A stretch of 64,000 nt of DNA from positions 156,382-220,381 of the forward strand of contig MNCI01029516.1 in NCBI GenBank assembly GCA_015680685.1, written 5' to 3'. The stretch is from Gnetum montanum. Lineage: Eukaryota; Streptophyta; Gnetopsida; Gnetales; Gnetaceae. Position 1 is the first letter of the stretch, and each line of letters begins with the position of its first letter. The translations under genes were made by a program, and so were the position numbers. The notes beneath the pieces are model-generated. The model searched no databases. It was not told the origin of the DNA and saw only the letters and a list, made by a program, of their open reading frames with translations. Shown here in pieces: positions 33,801-44,551 of this stretch.

Positions 33801-35376
33801 TGTACTGTCTGAAATCATCGGTGCCCGGCTGGAATGAAAATGGCACCGAGTGATCCGCAGACTAGTATAGAAGATCCTACCTTTGCTTGAGGGTGAGCTG
33901 GGATTGACAAAGGCAGAGTACCTTGGGTGGTCTACACAAGGATTAGACAAGGATTTCCCCAAACGTATGCCAATGCAGAATATGCTGGGTTATACGTAAA
34001 TGGTGTAATAAATGTAAACCAGAACACGAGCATGCAAGGATGTAAACAAGACGTAAACCAATATGAATGAAAACTTGTAACAAATCTTAGCCAAAAATGC
34101 AGGAACAAATAAGAACTGTAACAAATCTTGGACAAAATATAGCAATATTATTGCGTAATGAAAATTAAAATGCATCGGTCTAGACGCAGTTGTGAATCTG
34201 ACACAAGGTAGATGAAGAGCCCCAGTGGATGTAGCAAGGTGATGGTGTGCTAGTTTGGGTTGCAGGAACAGCATGAAGAATGTATGCTCAGCGTGCAGGG
34301 TAGAAGTCTAGCATGCAAGGTGGGTGTTCTCAATGCTCTAAGTGTGGATTACCTAGATTTTTACCCAGATTTTTCAATTTTCGAACCCTGATCTGGTAAA
34401 AAATCTGGGTTTTTGTATGGGTTTGGGTGCCAAATTTGGATCTGAGATGGGATGATTAGCTATGGGATGCTGGAATGTCAGATCGGATGACACGTGGAGT
34501 GTCGACTAGATGCAAAAGAATGAAGCTTTACAAGCGTGCAGCATGCTAGCGTGTACACGCTGGGTGTATACGACAGGTATGTAGGCTAGTGTGTGGGCAT
34601 GACAACTGCAATTTTGGAGGTTAATCTTGTACACTGAATTTGGATCCTTGTTGCTTACATGTTGCTGGTCCTTTAGGAAATTTGGGAGCTCATTTTGGCT
34701 TCACTTTGATGGAGTTTTGGGCATGTTTCTGATGTGCACGCTATGGTGTACGCTGGGCATGCACACTAGGCATGCTCGCTGGGCATGCAGGGCAGCGTGC
34801 AGGCATGAAACTACCACTTTTCAAGGTTAACACTTTATTTTTGGAAGCCAAGGATGATGCCTGATTGTTTCCCTACCTCAAGGAACTGATTGCTTGTGAA
34901 AATCATGATTTGAGTGTCTATTTTGGTCCATCTATGATGGTACACACTGGGCATGTAGGCCAACGTGCAAGCATGAAACCATCATTTGGAGGAAAAAACT
35001 TGATTTTCAAGTGTCTGAGAGCTACTGGGGACCTTGGGGAAGGTCCCAGGGAGTCTAGACCTTAATTTCTGTCTTATTTCGATGAGTTTTTGGGGCTCAA
35101 AAGTTACTATACGTTGAGCTGCACGCTGGGCATGTAGCCTTGTGTGCAAGCAGTATACTTAGTCAGAACTAAGTGTTTTGAGCTTGGGACTATCAGTTGT
35201 TATTGCCCGATGTTGATGCAGCCCCCAGTGGATCTTGGAGGAATTTTTACTTGCTTGATTGGACTCCTTTTGATGTTGTTTGTGGAGTTCTCAAGTTTCG
35301 GTCATGCTAGGAAGCATTATGACTCAGCTCGATTCTTGTCGGAAAGTGCTGGGCCCAAATTTTTTGTGGTGTTTCA
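33801..35376 (-). repeat. 5' LTR of element A
   Basis: 1576 bp, minus strand TGAAACACCACAAAAAAT (35376) to CAGTACA (33801). U3 words are GCGTGCAG, GCATGC and AGCGTGTACACGCTG (34530-34830 and 34940-35150). The promoter position reads ATACAAAAA (34411-34420), a decayed TATAAAAA. The right edge abuts element D sequence; the probable duplication TAGTC cannot be checked because the other end is off-window. Confidence 0.85.
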
Positions 35377-36600
35377 TAGTCAACAGACTCATTTGGTTGT
35401 GAAGCCCTTCCTTGTTGATGTAGAACTGGGTAACAAAAACATACTATTAGCATTTGGCCAATATAGCAAGCGTCACACAACACAGTGGAACAAGGTTGCA
35501 AAAGTCACCCTCTAGCACAGTAGATGATTCCCGGTAGGTTTAGGAAGCATGTTGCCATATAATATGCGAAGAATAGTGTGTTGTAAGGATGGTAGTAGTT
35601 GTACTTAGGCACCTCCCAGATCCAGGCTAAACACATTAACCTTGTGGGGTGTTGATTGGATCCTTCTCCCTGCTTACTAATGATTGCCCTATCCATCAAA
35701 AATCTCAAGATGCCCTGACTTGCCCTAGGTAATATGGCTTCTATTATGACGGCCGCCTCTCCCTCCTCTAGGTATGACCAAACAATCACACTGAAGTGTT
35801 GGAGGAGGTATTGTAGGAACTCCTGTGCTCCTTTCCTAAACCAGAATCTCTGCTCCCCCACACGTATATGGGAAGGAGGAGCATTGGCCACAGGTTTTCC
35901 TACGTAACACAAGACCCCTACAATTTCTAAGATAATTAGAATCAGCCTTAGTCTCATCCTGCACAACACAACCAACAAGTATTAGCATCATGTCCAAGTG
36001 CAATGTGCATGCAACATAGCAATACCTAGCATGTCATGGATATAGCATAGCATAACCCTCTTCTCGCACATAATGTAGCAAGAACATTAAAGCGATAGTG
36101 TAGTGAAAATAGCTTAGCATAGCAATAGAGCAATTATCCTTAACAATATGCCCTGACAGAACACATGTCGCACTATCACATCATGCATGGACAAACCCTC
36201 CTGAGGGTCCTACGCTATGCCATTCGAAAGCCAAGTAACTTAAACTGTCCAAACCCCCATGGTTATGACAACCGCAGTGGTGGCGGTTTAGGCAACCTTA
36301 CATGCAGCGATAGCATAGCGTTTATGCATCCACCATGGCTGAAATGGAAAAAGTAGCGATGTAAAGGCCAAAACAACAATAGAAAACATAGATGACTAAG
36401 ACTAGGATGCAAAATGAAAGAAGAAAACAAAAAAATGGTAACAGAATCGCAAAAAGCAAAGGAAGCATAGTAGCCTATCGGGTCAGTGGCATGTCCTCCT
36501 GCACCATCATGCGTGCTTGTGTCACACGCCCTAAGGTTTTTTTCACCTCCTCGACCTTTGCAAGTGCCAAATGAGTGATTTTCTCCTTTGGAGCCATCAT
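35377..36600 (-). pseudogene. Antisense cargo gene of element D, exons 1-3 (cut by element A)
   Basis: Exon 2 is minus 35958-35509, exactly 450 nt as in A and B, fully open. It has LEIVGVLCYV, FWFRKGAQEFLQYLLQHFSV, VWSYLEEGEA, NTLFFAYYMA and LPGIIYCAR, the same FCP1/NIF-like fold signature with the same loss of the catalytic Asp (Glu-Ile-Val). The acceptor is GTGTTGTGCAG and the donor GTGACT. A start of exon 3 (NKEGL) follows near 35400 after TTGTTACCCAG and is cut by the A insertion at 35377. A candidate exon 1 is minus 36597-36475 (MMAPKEKITH, Lys/Glu-rich, ending PLTR), weakly like the A and B exon 1; its donor is not GT. Intron 1 (about 35959-36474) holds TAGCATAGC words. Confidence 0.72.
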
Positions 36601-36939
36601 CCTGCTTGCAGAATTTTCCTCATTGCTATGCAAAAAATTGCCTTACTCTCTGTTAGCACAATCGCTTTGTGCTCCAAAATTTCTTTGTGCTCCAAATATG
36701 GGCTCTGCAGTGTTACGGTGAGAATGAAAATCTTACAAAGTTTTAATCCCTATTTATGGCCATAATGGTGAAAAGGGAAAACTTGCTGCTCTCTCTCTCC
36801 ATTTAATGCGAAGTATACCGTGTAGCATAGCATGCCTGCCACGACATCATAGCACTATTGGCATTAAAACCTTGACATGCTTCAAGCTAACTGTTTGCTT
36901 TCCCAAAAAATGAAAAAAAAATATATATTTTTGTTATTA
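36601..36939 (-). promoter_or_regulatory. Upstream region of the cargo gene (D)
   Basis: On the minus strand a TATA-like CATAAATAGGG lies at 36758-36748, about 150 bp upstream of the candidate start codon. TAGCATAGCATGCC words occur at 36820-36840. Otherwise nothing is recognised. Confidence 0.4.
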
Positions 36940-37310
36940 CGGGTCCGAAAAGACCTTAAACTAGCATTCTTAGTGTAGTGTCCCACTCTAGTTACCGGTC
37001 TAGAAAGACCTGAAACTAGCAATCTTAGCGTAGCAGCGACTTTAACGGTCCGAAAAGATCTTAATCTAGCAGTTTCATGTGTTATGCGTTCACAGTTCGC
37101 AATGATGCTAAAATAGCAATTTCACAATTTTGCATTGGCAGTTTTGCATTTTTTAGCAGTTTCACGTTCTCATATCGATAGTTTTACATTTTTTCTTTTA
37201 GCAGTTTTATGTATCCATGCCATAGCGGTCTGCCATGACTTTAAACTAGAAAAATTTTAATCTTTACATCATGCTTCACTAGTTACATCTTGTCATTGCT
37301 TTGCCAGTTT
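36940..37310. repeat. Tandem array, RT side of the cargo cassette (D)
   Basis: Degenerate units with GTCCGAAAAGACCTTAAACT and AGCAGTTTCACGTT (spacing 30-60 bp). Counterpart of the arrays in A and B, in the orientation expected for a plus-strand element. Confidence 0.75.
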
Positions 37311-37379
37311 TTGTTATACACAATTATTACCAACATGTGCCTCTTAACTAGGCTTTCATCTCATTTTGACAGGTTCAGC

Positions 37380-37427
37380 AAAAAATGCAAATCTATCGTG
37401 ATCTCTCCATGCCTTTCGCTTTAGCAG
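37380..37427 (+). promoter_or_regulatory. Probable splice acceptor before RT (element D)
   Basis: GATCTCTCCATGCCTTTCGC then TTTAGCAG at 37420-37427, followed by GTCCACATGGCAAG. The pyrimidine tract, AG and codon phase agree with the acceptors in A and B. Confidence 0.6.
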
Positions 37428-38550
37428 GTCCACATGGCAAGCTCACAAGATAATTGAACATAGACTTGATCGACTAGGGGTCAACAATAGCTAGTACCAT
37501 AGCATCCTTAGAAACATCCCCATACTGGCCCAAGCATCTAGTTTGAACCCTAGATTTAGAGGTCGGGGATGTAACTGAGCACCCTCTTGTTGAGACGCCT
37601 GTGACCACATCCAAGGGGGAAGCAAAAACATGAAAACTTAGCTCCCTCCTAGATATGCAAATGCATGAAAATGTAGCCAAGATTCTGCAAGGCAACATCA
37701 AATTCTTCACATGGTCATACAGTGACATGCCAGGTTTAGATCCATGGCTGATAAGCATAACATTGTCCTAGACCCGCACATGAAGATAATCAAGCAGAAG
37801 GCTCGTAAAGTTAAACTAGAAATCACACTAACCGTAAGAGATGAGATCACCAAGCTATACCAAGCTTGTTTCATCCACGTAGTTGACTACTCAGAATGGG
37901 TGTCCAACATCGTTGTAGTTTCTAAGAAAATGGGAGGAATACAAATCTGTATAGACTTCCATGATCTAAATAAGGCAACGATTAAAGAAGATTTCCCACT
38001 ATCAAGCATCGATCAACTCATTGACACTACGATTGGTCATGCCCTATTATCCTTCATAGATGGTTTCTCCTACTACAACCAAATTTGTATCAACCCAGAG
38101 TATTAGCTAACAACAACCTTCATGACCCCATGGGGTACCTTTTGTTACACCATGATGTCTTTTGGGCTTAAGAACGCTAGAGCGACCTACCAGAAAGCCA
38201 TGACTTACATATTTAGTGACTACATCTTAGAAACACTAAACGACTACATGGATGATATAGCAATCAAGTCCAAGGAGGTAGCTAATCACCCACATGATCT
38301 AGGGGTAGTCCTTAAGTGTTTTCAAATGCATGATTTGTGCCTTAATCCTAAGAAGTATGTATTTGGGGTGAAAACGGGATGCATGTTAGGGTTCATAGTA
38401 TCGAAGGCCAGAATATGGGTGGACCCTGACAAAGTTAAGGCCATCATCAACCTAGCACCTTCTACAAACCCTTAAGGAGTTATGTGGATTGCAAGGTAGG
38501 GTACAGTTCATTCGAAGGTTTATAGCAAAGTTGACTGACAAGTTACACCA
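37428..38550 (+). pseudogene. Element D reverse transcriptase (broken)
   Basis: Blocks 37744-38106 and 38122-38475 carry the RT core: QICIDFHDLN, SFIDGFSYYN (motif A Asp), TPWGTFCYTMMSFGLKNA and NDYMDDIAIKS (YMDD active site), then LNPKKYVFGV and GFIVSKARIWVDPDKVKAI. A TAG at 38104-38106 and a stop after position 38475 break it. The N-terminal extension (37428-37743) is legible but full of stops. Confidence 0.9.
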
Positions 38551-39010
38551 CATGCAACATGTTCTAAAGAAAGGGGTTAACTTCAAATGAACAACACAGT
38601 GTCAAAAAGCCTTTGATGACTTAAAGAAAGAACTTTCACACCTCCCAACTGTGCATCCACCACAGAGGGATAAGACTTTCTTCATTTACCTTGCCACCTC
38701 TGACACATCTATCGCAGTACCGTTATGTCAGAAACGAGACAATGGATCTGAGATACCAATGTATTATCTAAGTCATGCATTAATAGCGCATGAGGCGAAA
38801 TACAATGAAGTGGAGAGGAATTGCCTTGCCTTAGTATTTACATTAAAAAAGTGGAAGCACTACCTATTTCACAGTACAATTAACATTATTTGCAAAAGCA
38901 ACATACTCTGGGCTATCACTAACAACCTATATGAAAGCAGCAGGATAGCCTGATGGAAAGCAATAACCACGAAGTTTGACCTACACTATGTAAGCCAATA
39001 ATTGATGAAG
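38551..39010 (+). pseudogene. Element D RNase H (first)
   Basis: The block 38651-38953 has FFIYLATSD, YYLSHALIAHEAKYNEVER and WKHYLF, the Ty3/gypsy RNase H pattern, followed by a TGA and the tail FDLHYVSQ shared with A and B. Confidence 0.8.
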
Positions 39011-39560
39011 GGTCAAGCCATAGTGACCCAACTTACAGCCTCACCCATCAACGACTAGGTAACCATAGATCCCGAATTTCCAGACGAGCATGTTGGTACT
39101 ATCAACGCCGTCCCATTGCACTTCGAAGCTACTTTACACTTCGACGGTGCCTCAACCATGCGAGGAGGTAGTGCAACTACCATCATTACATTCCCCTATA
39201 GGGAAATGCACCTATTTGCTTATCATTTTGCATTCCCTTGCACCAACAATGTGGCAGAGTATGAGGGGCTACTCAGAGGCCTCTTAGCTACCCAAACACT
39301 ATTCATACAACATCTAGCAAATCACCGAGGTCTATACTTGTAAAGCTATGCACTTGCAACCCTACTGTGATCTAGCAAAAATCCTACTTAAGAAATTTAC
39401 AACCACAAATGTGCAACATGTGCCATGCAATGTGAACACCATGGAAGACGCCTTAGCCACCCTAGCACTAAATATTCCAACACACTCATTTGCAAGTCTG
39501 CCAACTTCGATTGTCGAATGTACTGAGCCTATCACTCAGGCAGGACACGTGGCCTCTATC
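39011..39560 (+). pseudogene. Element D archaeal-type RNase H
   Basis: LHFDGASTMRGGSATT and TNNVAEYEGLLRGLLA give the first Asp and Glu. The next block has lost the GDSKLV motif through a frameshift at about 39330. The final block starts HLQPYCDLAKILLKKF and has ADALATLA changed to EDALATLA. Confidence 0.78.
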
Positions 39561-40781
39561 AGTGTTATGGATACCTAGGAGTGGTATGCCAACATTAAAG
39601 CCTACCTACAACATGGAGAACCCCCAAGCGAACTGACATCTACCCAGAGAGATGCAATCCGTAAGTGTGCCCAGCAATATATGCTCATGGGAAATGAAGC
39701 CCTGTGCAAACGTTCCTATGACGGGATATTGCTAGCATGCATGGATGAGGAGCAGGTGTGAAAGGTGATTAATGAAGTACATGAGGGACTATGTCATGGA
39801 CACATAGCACCTAGGGCTATGGCTATGAAAATCAAATACCTAAGGTACTATTGACCCCATATGGAGCGTGACTGTCTATCAAAAGTTAGGATGTGTGACA
39901 CATGCCAGAGATATGAAAATCTCATACAGGTTTCACCTATGGAGCTACATCCAATGCAGATCACATGGCCTTTTCAGCGATGGGGACTAGACCTCATAGG
40001 ACCTATAACACCTAAGTCCACCACAGGGCATAGCTTCATTATTACCACCACTAAGTATTTTACTAAGTGGGTGGAAGCTATCCCCCTGAGGAAGATGATG
40101 TCTCAGCAGATCTACCACTTCATTCTGGACAACATTGTGACAAGGTTTGGGCTTCCAATGACTATTGTAACCGACAACAGACCACAGTTTAGTAGTATGG
40201 AATCCCAAAAATTCTACAGTAATCTAGGCATCAGGAAATCATTCTCCTCCCCATATTACCCATAGGCAAATGGGCAAGCAGAGGCTACAAATAACTCCAT
40301 CATCAACTTGCTGAAGTGGATGCTTAACAATAGCAAGAGGTGGTGGCACGAGCAAATCCTCTATGTTCTATGGGCCTATAGAAGGACATGTAGCACCATG
40401 ACATGTAAGACCCCTTACAATTTCGTTTATGGATCTGAAGCTATGTTGCCTCTTGAGTTGCGGATATCATCACTTCAGATGATCCTATCGACCCCAACTC
40501 AATAGAGGAGGAGCACGCACAAACACTGAGCCGCATAGAGCACTACCAAAGCAAGCAACAACAAAAGCACCATGCAAACCCGCATCAATGGCTAGTATGG
40601 AAGGGAGACCTCATCCTCAAGGCTGTCCGTGAACATGTGAGAAAATTCTTAGCCAACTAGGAAGGCCCATACATGGTCACTAAATCCTTTGGGAATGGAG
40701 CCATCAAGCTGGTAGACATGGATGACAATGAGTTCGCCAACCTGGTGAATCACTCGTACCTCAAGCCGTACTACATCTGAA
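39561..40781 (+). pseudogene. Element D integrase (broken)
   Basis: Zinc finger (VHEGLCHGHIA, then CDTCQ) in 39770-39910, then WGLDLIGP (first Asp), VTDNRPQFS (second Asp) and NGQAEATNN (Glu). All three catalytic residues are kept, unlike A. Stops: TGA at 39760-39762 and 39854-39856, TAG at 40264-40266 (YYPQ changed to stop), and TAG before GRRST at 40503. The frame ends LKPYYI with TGA at 40779-40781. Confidence 0.87.
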
Positions 40782-41080
40782 GCATGAACATGGTAAGCTC
40801 ATCCTTGGGTCATGGTGTTAAACTAGCACAACAACATGTCTGCCACTACGTTAAACTGGCACAACTCGTCCGCTACGATGTAAAACTGGAAAAGTTGGTA
40901 ATTTCCTGCTATGACATTAAATTGGCACAGCTTGTCTGCCATGACGTTAAAATAGCACAACTTGTCTGCTATGACGTTAAACTAGCACATACGGTTTGCT
41001 AGGACCTTAAACTAGCACAACGGTCTGCTGGGACCTTAAACTAGCACATGGTCTACCAAGACCTTAAACTGGGTTTGCGG
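40782..41080 (+). repeat. 30-bp tandem array after integrase (D)
   Basis: About nine units of 30 bp; the clearest are GCACAACTTGTCTGCTATGA followed by CGTTAAACTA. Later units change to GGTCTGCTGGGACCTTAAAC. Same family as the arrays flanking the cargo cassette. Confidence 0.88.
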
Positions 41081-42416
41081 CACATCCCCAACATGCATCT
41101 ATACCCAGTACGCATCAAGAGAGCGTGTGCATATTAAGTGAGTGTGCACATGTCAAGCAAGCATGCACACATCGAGCAAGCATACGCTCATCAAGCGAGC
41201 ACACACGATGCCGACATGGGGGGGGGAGGTTGTAGTTCCAAAATGTAATTCACGACACAATGAGGACACGCTCTAGCACATATGCAACACTACCATTCTT
41301 GGCATCCTACTGATCCCCTAGAGATTTTTTATGACATCTCACTGACCCCCTAGACCTACCGTCACCACGACCCATTGCCCTGACGATAGCTCCTCAATCA
41401 GTGCCTGTTGCTAGAGTTCCAGAAGTATTATGGCCCAACTACAATATTGTTACCCTCTAGCTCCCTACCAATGCCTGGTCTCATACGACATTTAGCTATG
41501 TGGTAGCTGATCCCATAGCTAAACTGAGAATGAATGTCTTTGAAAGGAATTCTTGAGCATCCACAATGACAACAACTCCCCACTCCTTCAACGCCAGCTC
41601 CTCCATGCTGATGCTGCTAAGGCCGCTGCTGGCCTTCCTACTTTGAACACCATACAGTAGCATAGGTGTCCAAGAGCTTCAACAACATTTGCAGCAAGCC
41701 AGACCTCTAACCTCATTTTGCATTGTGGTTATTTCTTCTAGTTCGCTCTTTGTCATGTTTGCAGGGTGCGGCCGATGGTGCGTCTCACCACAGCAACAAA
41801 TTCTACATCATTCTAAGGGGTCATCTCGACTAGCTTAGCTACATTGGAGTGCACATCCTATTCCTCCACTTCATTTTCCTTGTCTCACTTTACATACCCA
41901 CGATCCATGCTTCCCTTTATTTTACAAGCTTTTGCAACGTCTATCAAGCCCTCCTATTTGCTCAATTACAAAACCCATGATGTGCATAACATAGCTCATT
42001 GCATGGGAAGCATCTATAGGTAGGTTAAAGCCCCATACAGATGTAACACAACTCATCCTAGGAAAGGAACACCTATCCTGCAGCTAGGTTGTTTGCAAAT
42101 GTAAGAAGAAAAATAGCAAAAGGTAAAAGCATAGGAGAGCGTAAGGTACTTCGCAATCACCCTCTCCAAAAATTTTGACAAGAGGTCGAAGGTCAATGAA
42201 AGTAAAGATGAAAATGTCAACAACTCCCTCATGAGCACTTCGACGAGGGACTCTGCTGAGCCTCATCTTTACACTTTTCCTGAGCCTCCTTCCTCCCTGC
42301 TTCGCCCTTCCCACTGCAAAAAAAACCAATGCAACACTCTCAAGCATAGCTAAGCAATGTCTTGATGATCAATGAACAACAATGTTAGCATTTTAATTTC
42401 CATGGTGTTTTGTATT
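41081..42416 (+). other. 3' non-coding region of element D
   Basis: A degenerate 20-bp repeat (ATCAAGCGAGCATGCACACA) lies at 41100-41215. The rest has no frame or domain. The segment 41880-42060 resembles the pre-polypurine regions of E and F (GATGTAACACAACTCATCCT). Confidence 0.55.
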
Positions 42417-42469
42417 CTTTGTCAACGTCTCTTGAGCCCATCCTCCAGATGTTGACAAAGAGGGACCAA
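42417..42469 (+). promoter_or_regulatory. Inverted repeat and polypurine tract of element D
   Basis: CTTTGTCAACGTCT (42417-42430) and AGATGTTGACAAAG (42447-42460) form a 14-bp stem with one mismatch. The tract ACAAAGAGGGACCAA (42455-42469) abuts the LTR. Confidence 0.82.
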
Positions 42470-44143
42470 TGAAACACCCCAAAATTTGAAGGCATCCTTG
42501 CTTCACTAGGCCTTTGCAATTTGCGCAGTGTCACGATAGTTCTTCAGTAGATGGATGCTCTAATGTTCAAATTGTCCAGTTCAGCAAGTTTTCTACCCTA
42601 GGTGTTAATAGCCTAAATGGATTCTCTAGCCTACCCACCTGAGTAGTTCACCCAGCCGATGGTGCACTTAGGAGCAATGCATGGAATTGTTAGTGGTGCT
42701 CAGAACGTGCAAAACATTTCAGCAAGTTTTCTAAGTCAAGGAGTTTTGCTACGCTACGCTATGTAGCATAGCAAACTTCAGAAGACATTTGCAGAAGAGA
42801 AGTGCTATGCTATGCTATGCTACATAGCGTAGTACAGCATAGCAAAAGCTAGATGGTCAGTCCCCTCACCCGACTTCAAGTCCTTCAGCAATGTCTACTT
42901 CCATCAGAAAGCAGTGAACTTGGCAAAAGAAAGCAATGTTGGCTGCTACGCTATGCTGAGCTACATGGTGCAGCGAGGCATAGCAATTTTGTGAAAGTGA
43001 TAGAAGGCAACTCAAAGGGTGGGATTAGCAAGTTTGCAAGTTTTGTAGTGAAAAAGGTAAAGTTTGCGGATTGGCGACGTTCTTTGTGACTAAGGCCAAC
43101 TGCTACGCTATGCTACGGTACGTAGCATAGCATAGCATATCAAATATAGTCAGTGCTCTTCAAAGGCTTCCAACACATGTAGCAAGATGCGTAAAAAGAT
43201 TCTACACTACACCAACATGCTATGCTACAAAGCATAGCACAATGTAGCAAGCAGTTACACCACATCAATGCACTTCACCTAATTGCACCATTGGCACACA
43301 TCTCAAAACTCTGATGGTGCAATTACGACATCATAGGCTTGCAATTACGGCATGGAAGGCTCGTAATTACAATGGTCATGCATGTCTAGTAGTCATGCAC
43401 ACCCATGTAGCGCAGACAAGTCAATGTAGGCCCAAGGCATGTGTCATCCAAACCGTCCCTTTTGTGTGCCCTCAACCCTATAAATACCCCAATGAACAAC
43501 ACTTAGAGGGGCTTGCTGGAGCTTTTCATTCAAGTTTTTGGCAAATTTTTGGTCGATTGGCAATTTTTTTGGCTGATAAGCAAAAAAAACATTAGCACCG
43601 TAACCTTGAGCATTATAATATTTCTATTTGACATTGCAAACAGTTAGCACTCTTAATTGGCATTTTATTCTACTCTTTCCTACCACCTTGGTAGCATTTC
43701 ACATTGTTAACTCTTGAATCTACGCTCAAACACACATCCATCTTGCTCTAGATGTCTTGGTTACCTTTGGGATCTATGCGCCTCCTAGTGTCATGCAACC
43801 AATTATATCCACCTTGATAGAGTGAAGTCATAATCTTCAAGCGGTGCATTCTTCTAACTGCATTCTACTTTGATTTCTTGCTTATCGTTGCATTTTTACA
43901 TTTTTTTCTGTCCCTCTTGCATTTAAATTTTTCATTTTATGCTAGAGGTCTCATTTTCAAATTATCCATTTATGAAAGGTTATATTAATACTAACTAAAT
44001 CCTTGTCTGATTGACTAGACTGTTCAGGGCACCACATTTCCATTTTTATCCAACATGGCCCTCACATGGATCCAAGGTTAAGACTGCTATGGCTGATGAC
44101 CTGTCAGTGTTTTCCAGCTGCCAACATTTTTGGTCGCTATAGT
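42470..44143 (+). repeat. LTR ending element D and starting element E
   Basis: Begins TGAAACACCCCAAAATTTG right after the polypurine tract. U3 carries GCTACGCTATGC words (42745-43240). Promoter CCCTATAAATACCCC with TATAAATA at 43479-43486. The right end is set at about 44143 because a primer-site-like AGTGCAAGAAGGAGG follows at 44150. Inside it has repeats shared with F's leader (for example 44027-44090). Confidence 0.75.
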
Positions 44144-44165
44144 TTTCTAGTGCAAGAAGGAGGGC

Positions 44166-44551
44166 CTTTTAATGTCCTTTCCTTGTTTCATGGTAGTCTT
44201 GTAAGCGTTCTGCACCCCGATACGCATTAGTGTAAATGTGACATCCATTTGTGGTTGTTTACACATCGTGTGGTGCAGATTGATTACCTCGATGATTTCT
44301 TGGAAACCCTGTAGGACATAAAGCCTCTAATCACTAGTTGACTAGTTTGCTTTACGGTAGCCTTGCACACGTTTTATACCCTATCGCATACTAGCGTAAA
44401 CATGACACCCTTTTGCGATTTTTTACGCATCGCGTGGTACAGATCAGTCACTTCAACGCTTCCTTTGGAACCCAACAAGACATAAAGCCTTTTTGATTAT
44501 TCTCTAATTTCCTTGCTTTTCATGTTTTTAAAACTGTTTAGCTTAGTAACA
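44166..44551 (+). other. Leader of element E
   Basis: Non-coding stretch between the primer-site-like sequence and gag. It holds two copies of a roughly 130-bp unit (around 44200-44320 and 44345-44490), each with GTAGCCTTGCACACG-like and ACCCTTTTGCGATTTTTTAC-like segments. Confidence 0.5.

Larger units (their letters stand above)
1..35376 (-). mobile_element. Element A: Tat-like Ty3/gypsy LTR retrotransposon, split by element B
   Basis: Minus-strand element. Reading right to left it has a 5' LTR (33801-35376), primer binding site, leader, gag, protease, an antisense cargo gene, RT, RNase H, archaeal-type RNase H, integrase and part of the 3' non-coding region, which runs off the left window edge. 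Element B (2875-22227) interrupts it between RT and RNase H. The proof is that the A sequence left of 2874 and right of 22228 joins into one stretch colinear with the uninterrupted copy in B (around 7800-7870). Comparison with B places A's 3' LTR roughly 850 bp beyond position 1. A itself is inserted in element D, whose sequence resumes at 35377 (TAGTC). Confidence 0.85.
35377..44143 (+). mobile_element. Element D: outermost Tat-like element, right part
   Basis: Plus-strand element whose left half (5' LTR, gag, protease and most of the cargo gene) must lie left of the window, beyond element A. Visible here: the start of the antisense cargo gene, tandem array, RT, RNase H, archaeal-type RNase H, integrase, 3' non-coding region, polypurine tract and LTR. 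The cargo gene is again opposite in strand to pol. Confidence 0.83.

Noticed and set aside
34627-35515. Cys/Trp-rich plus-strand frames in the LTR of element A
   Set aside because: They overlap U3 repeat words and, from 35377 on, lie opposite the cargo gene of D; no support for coding.
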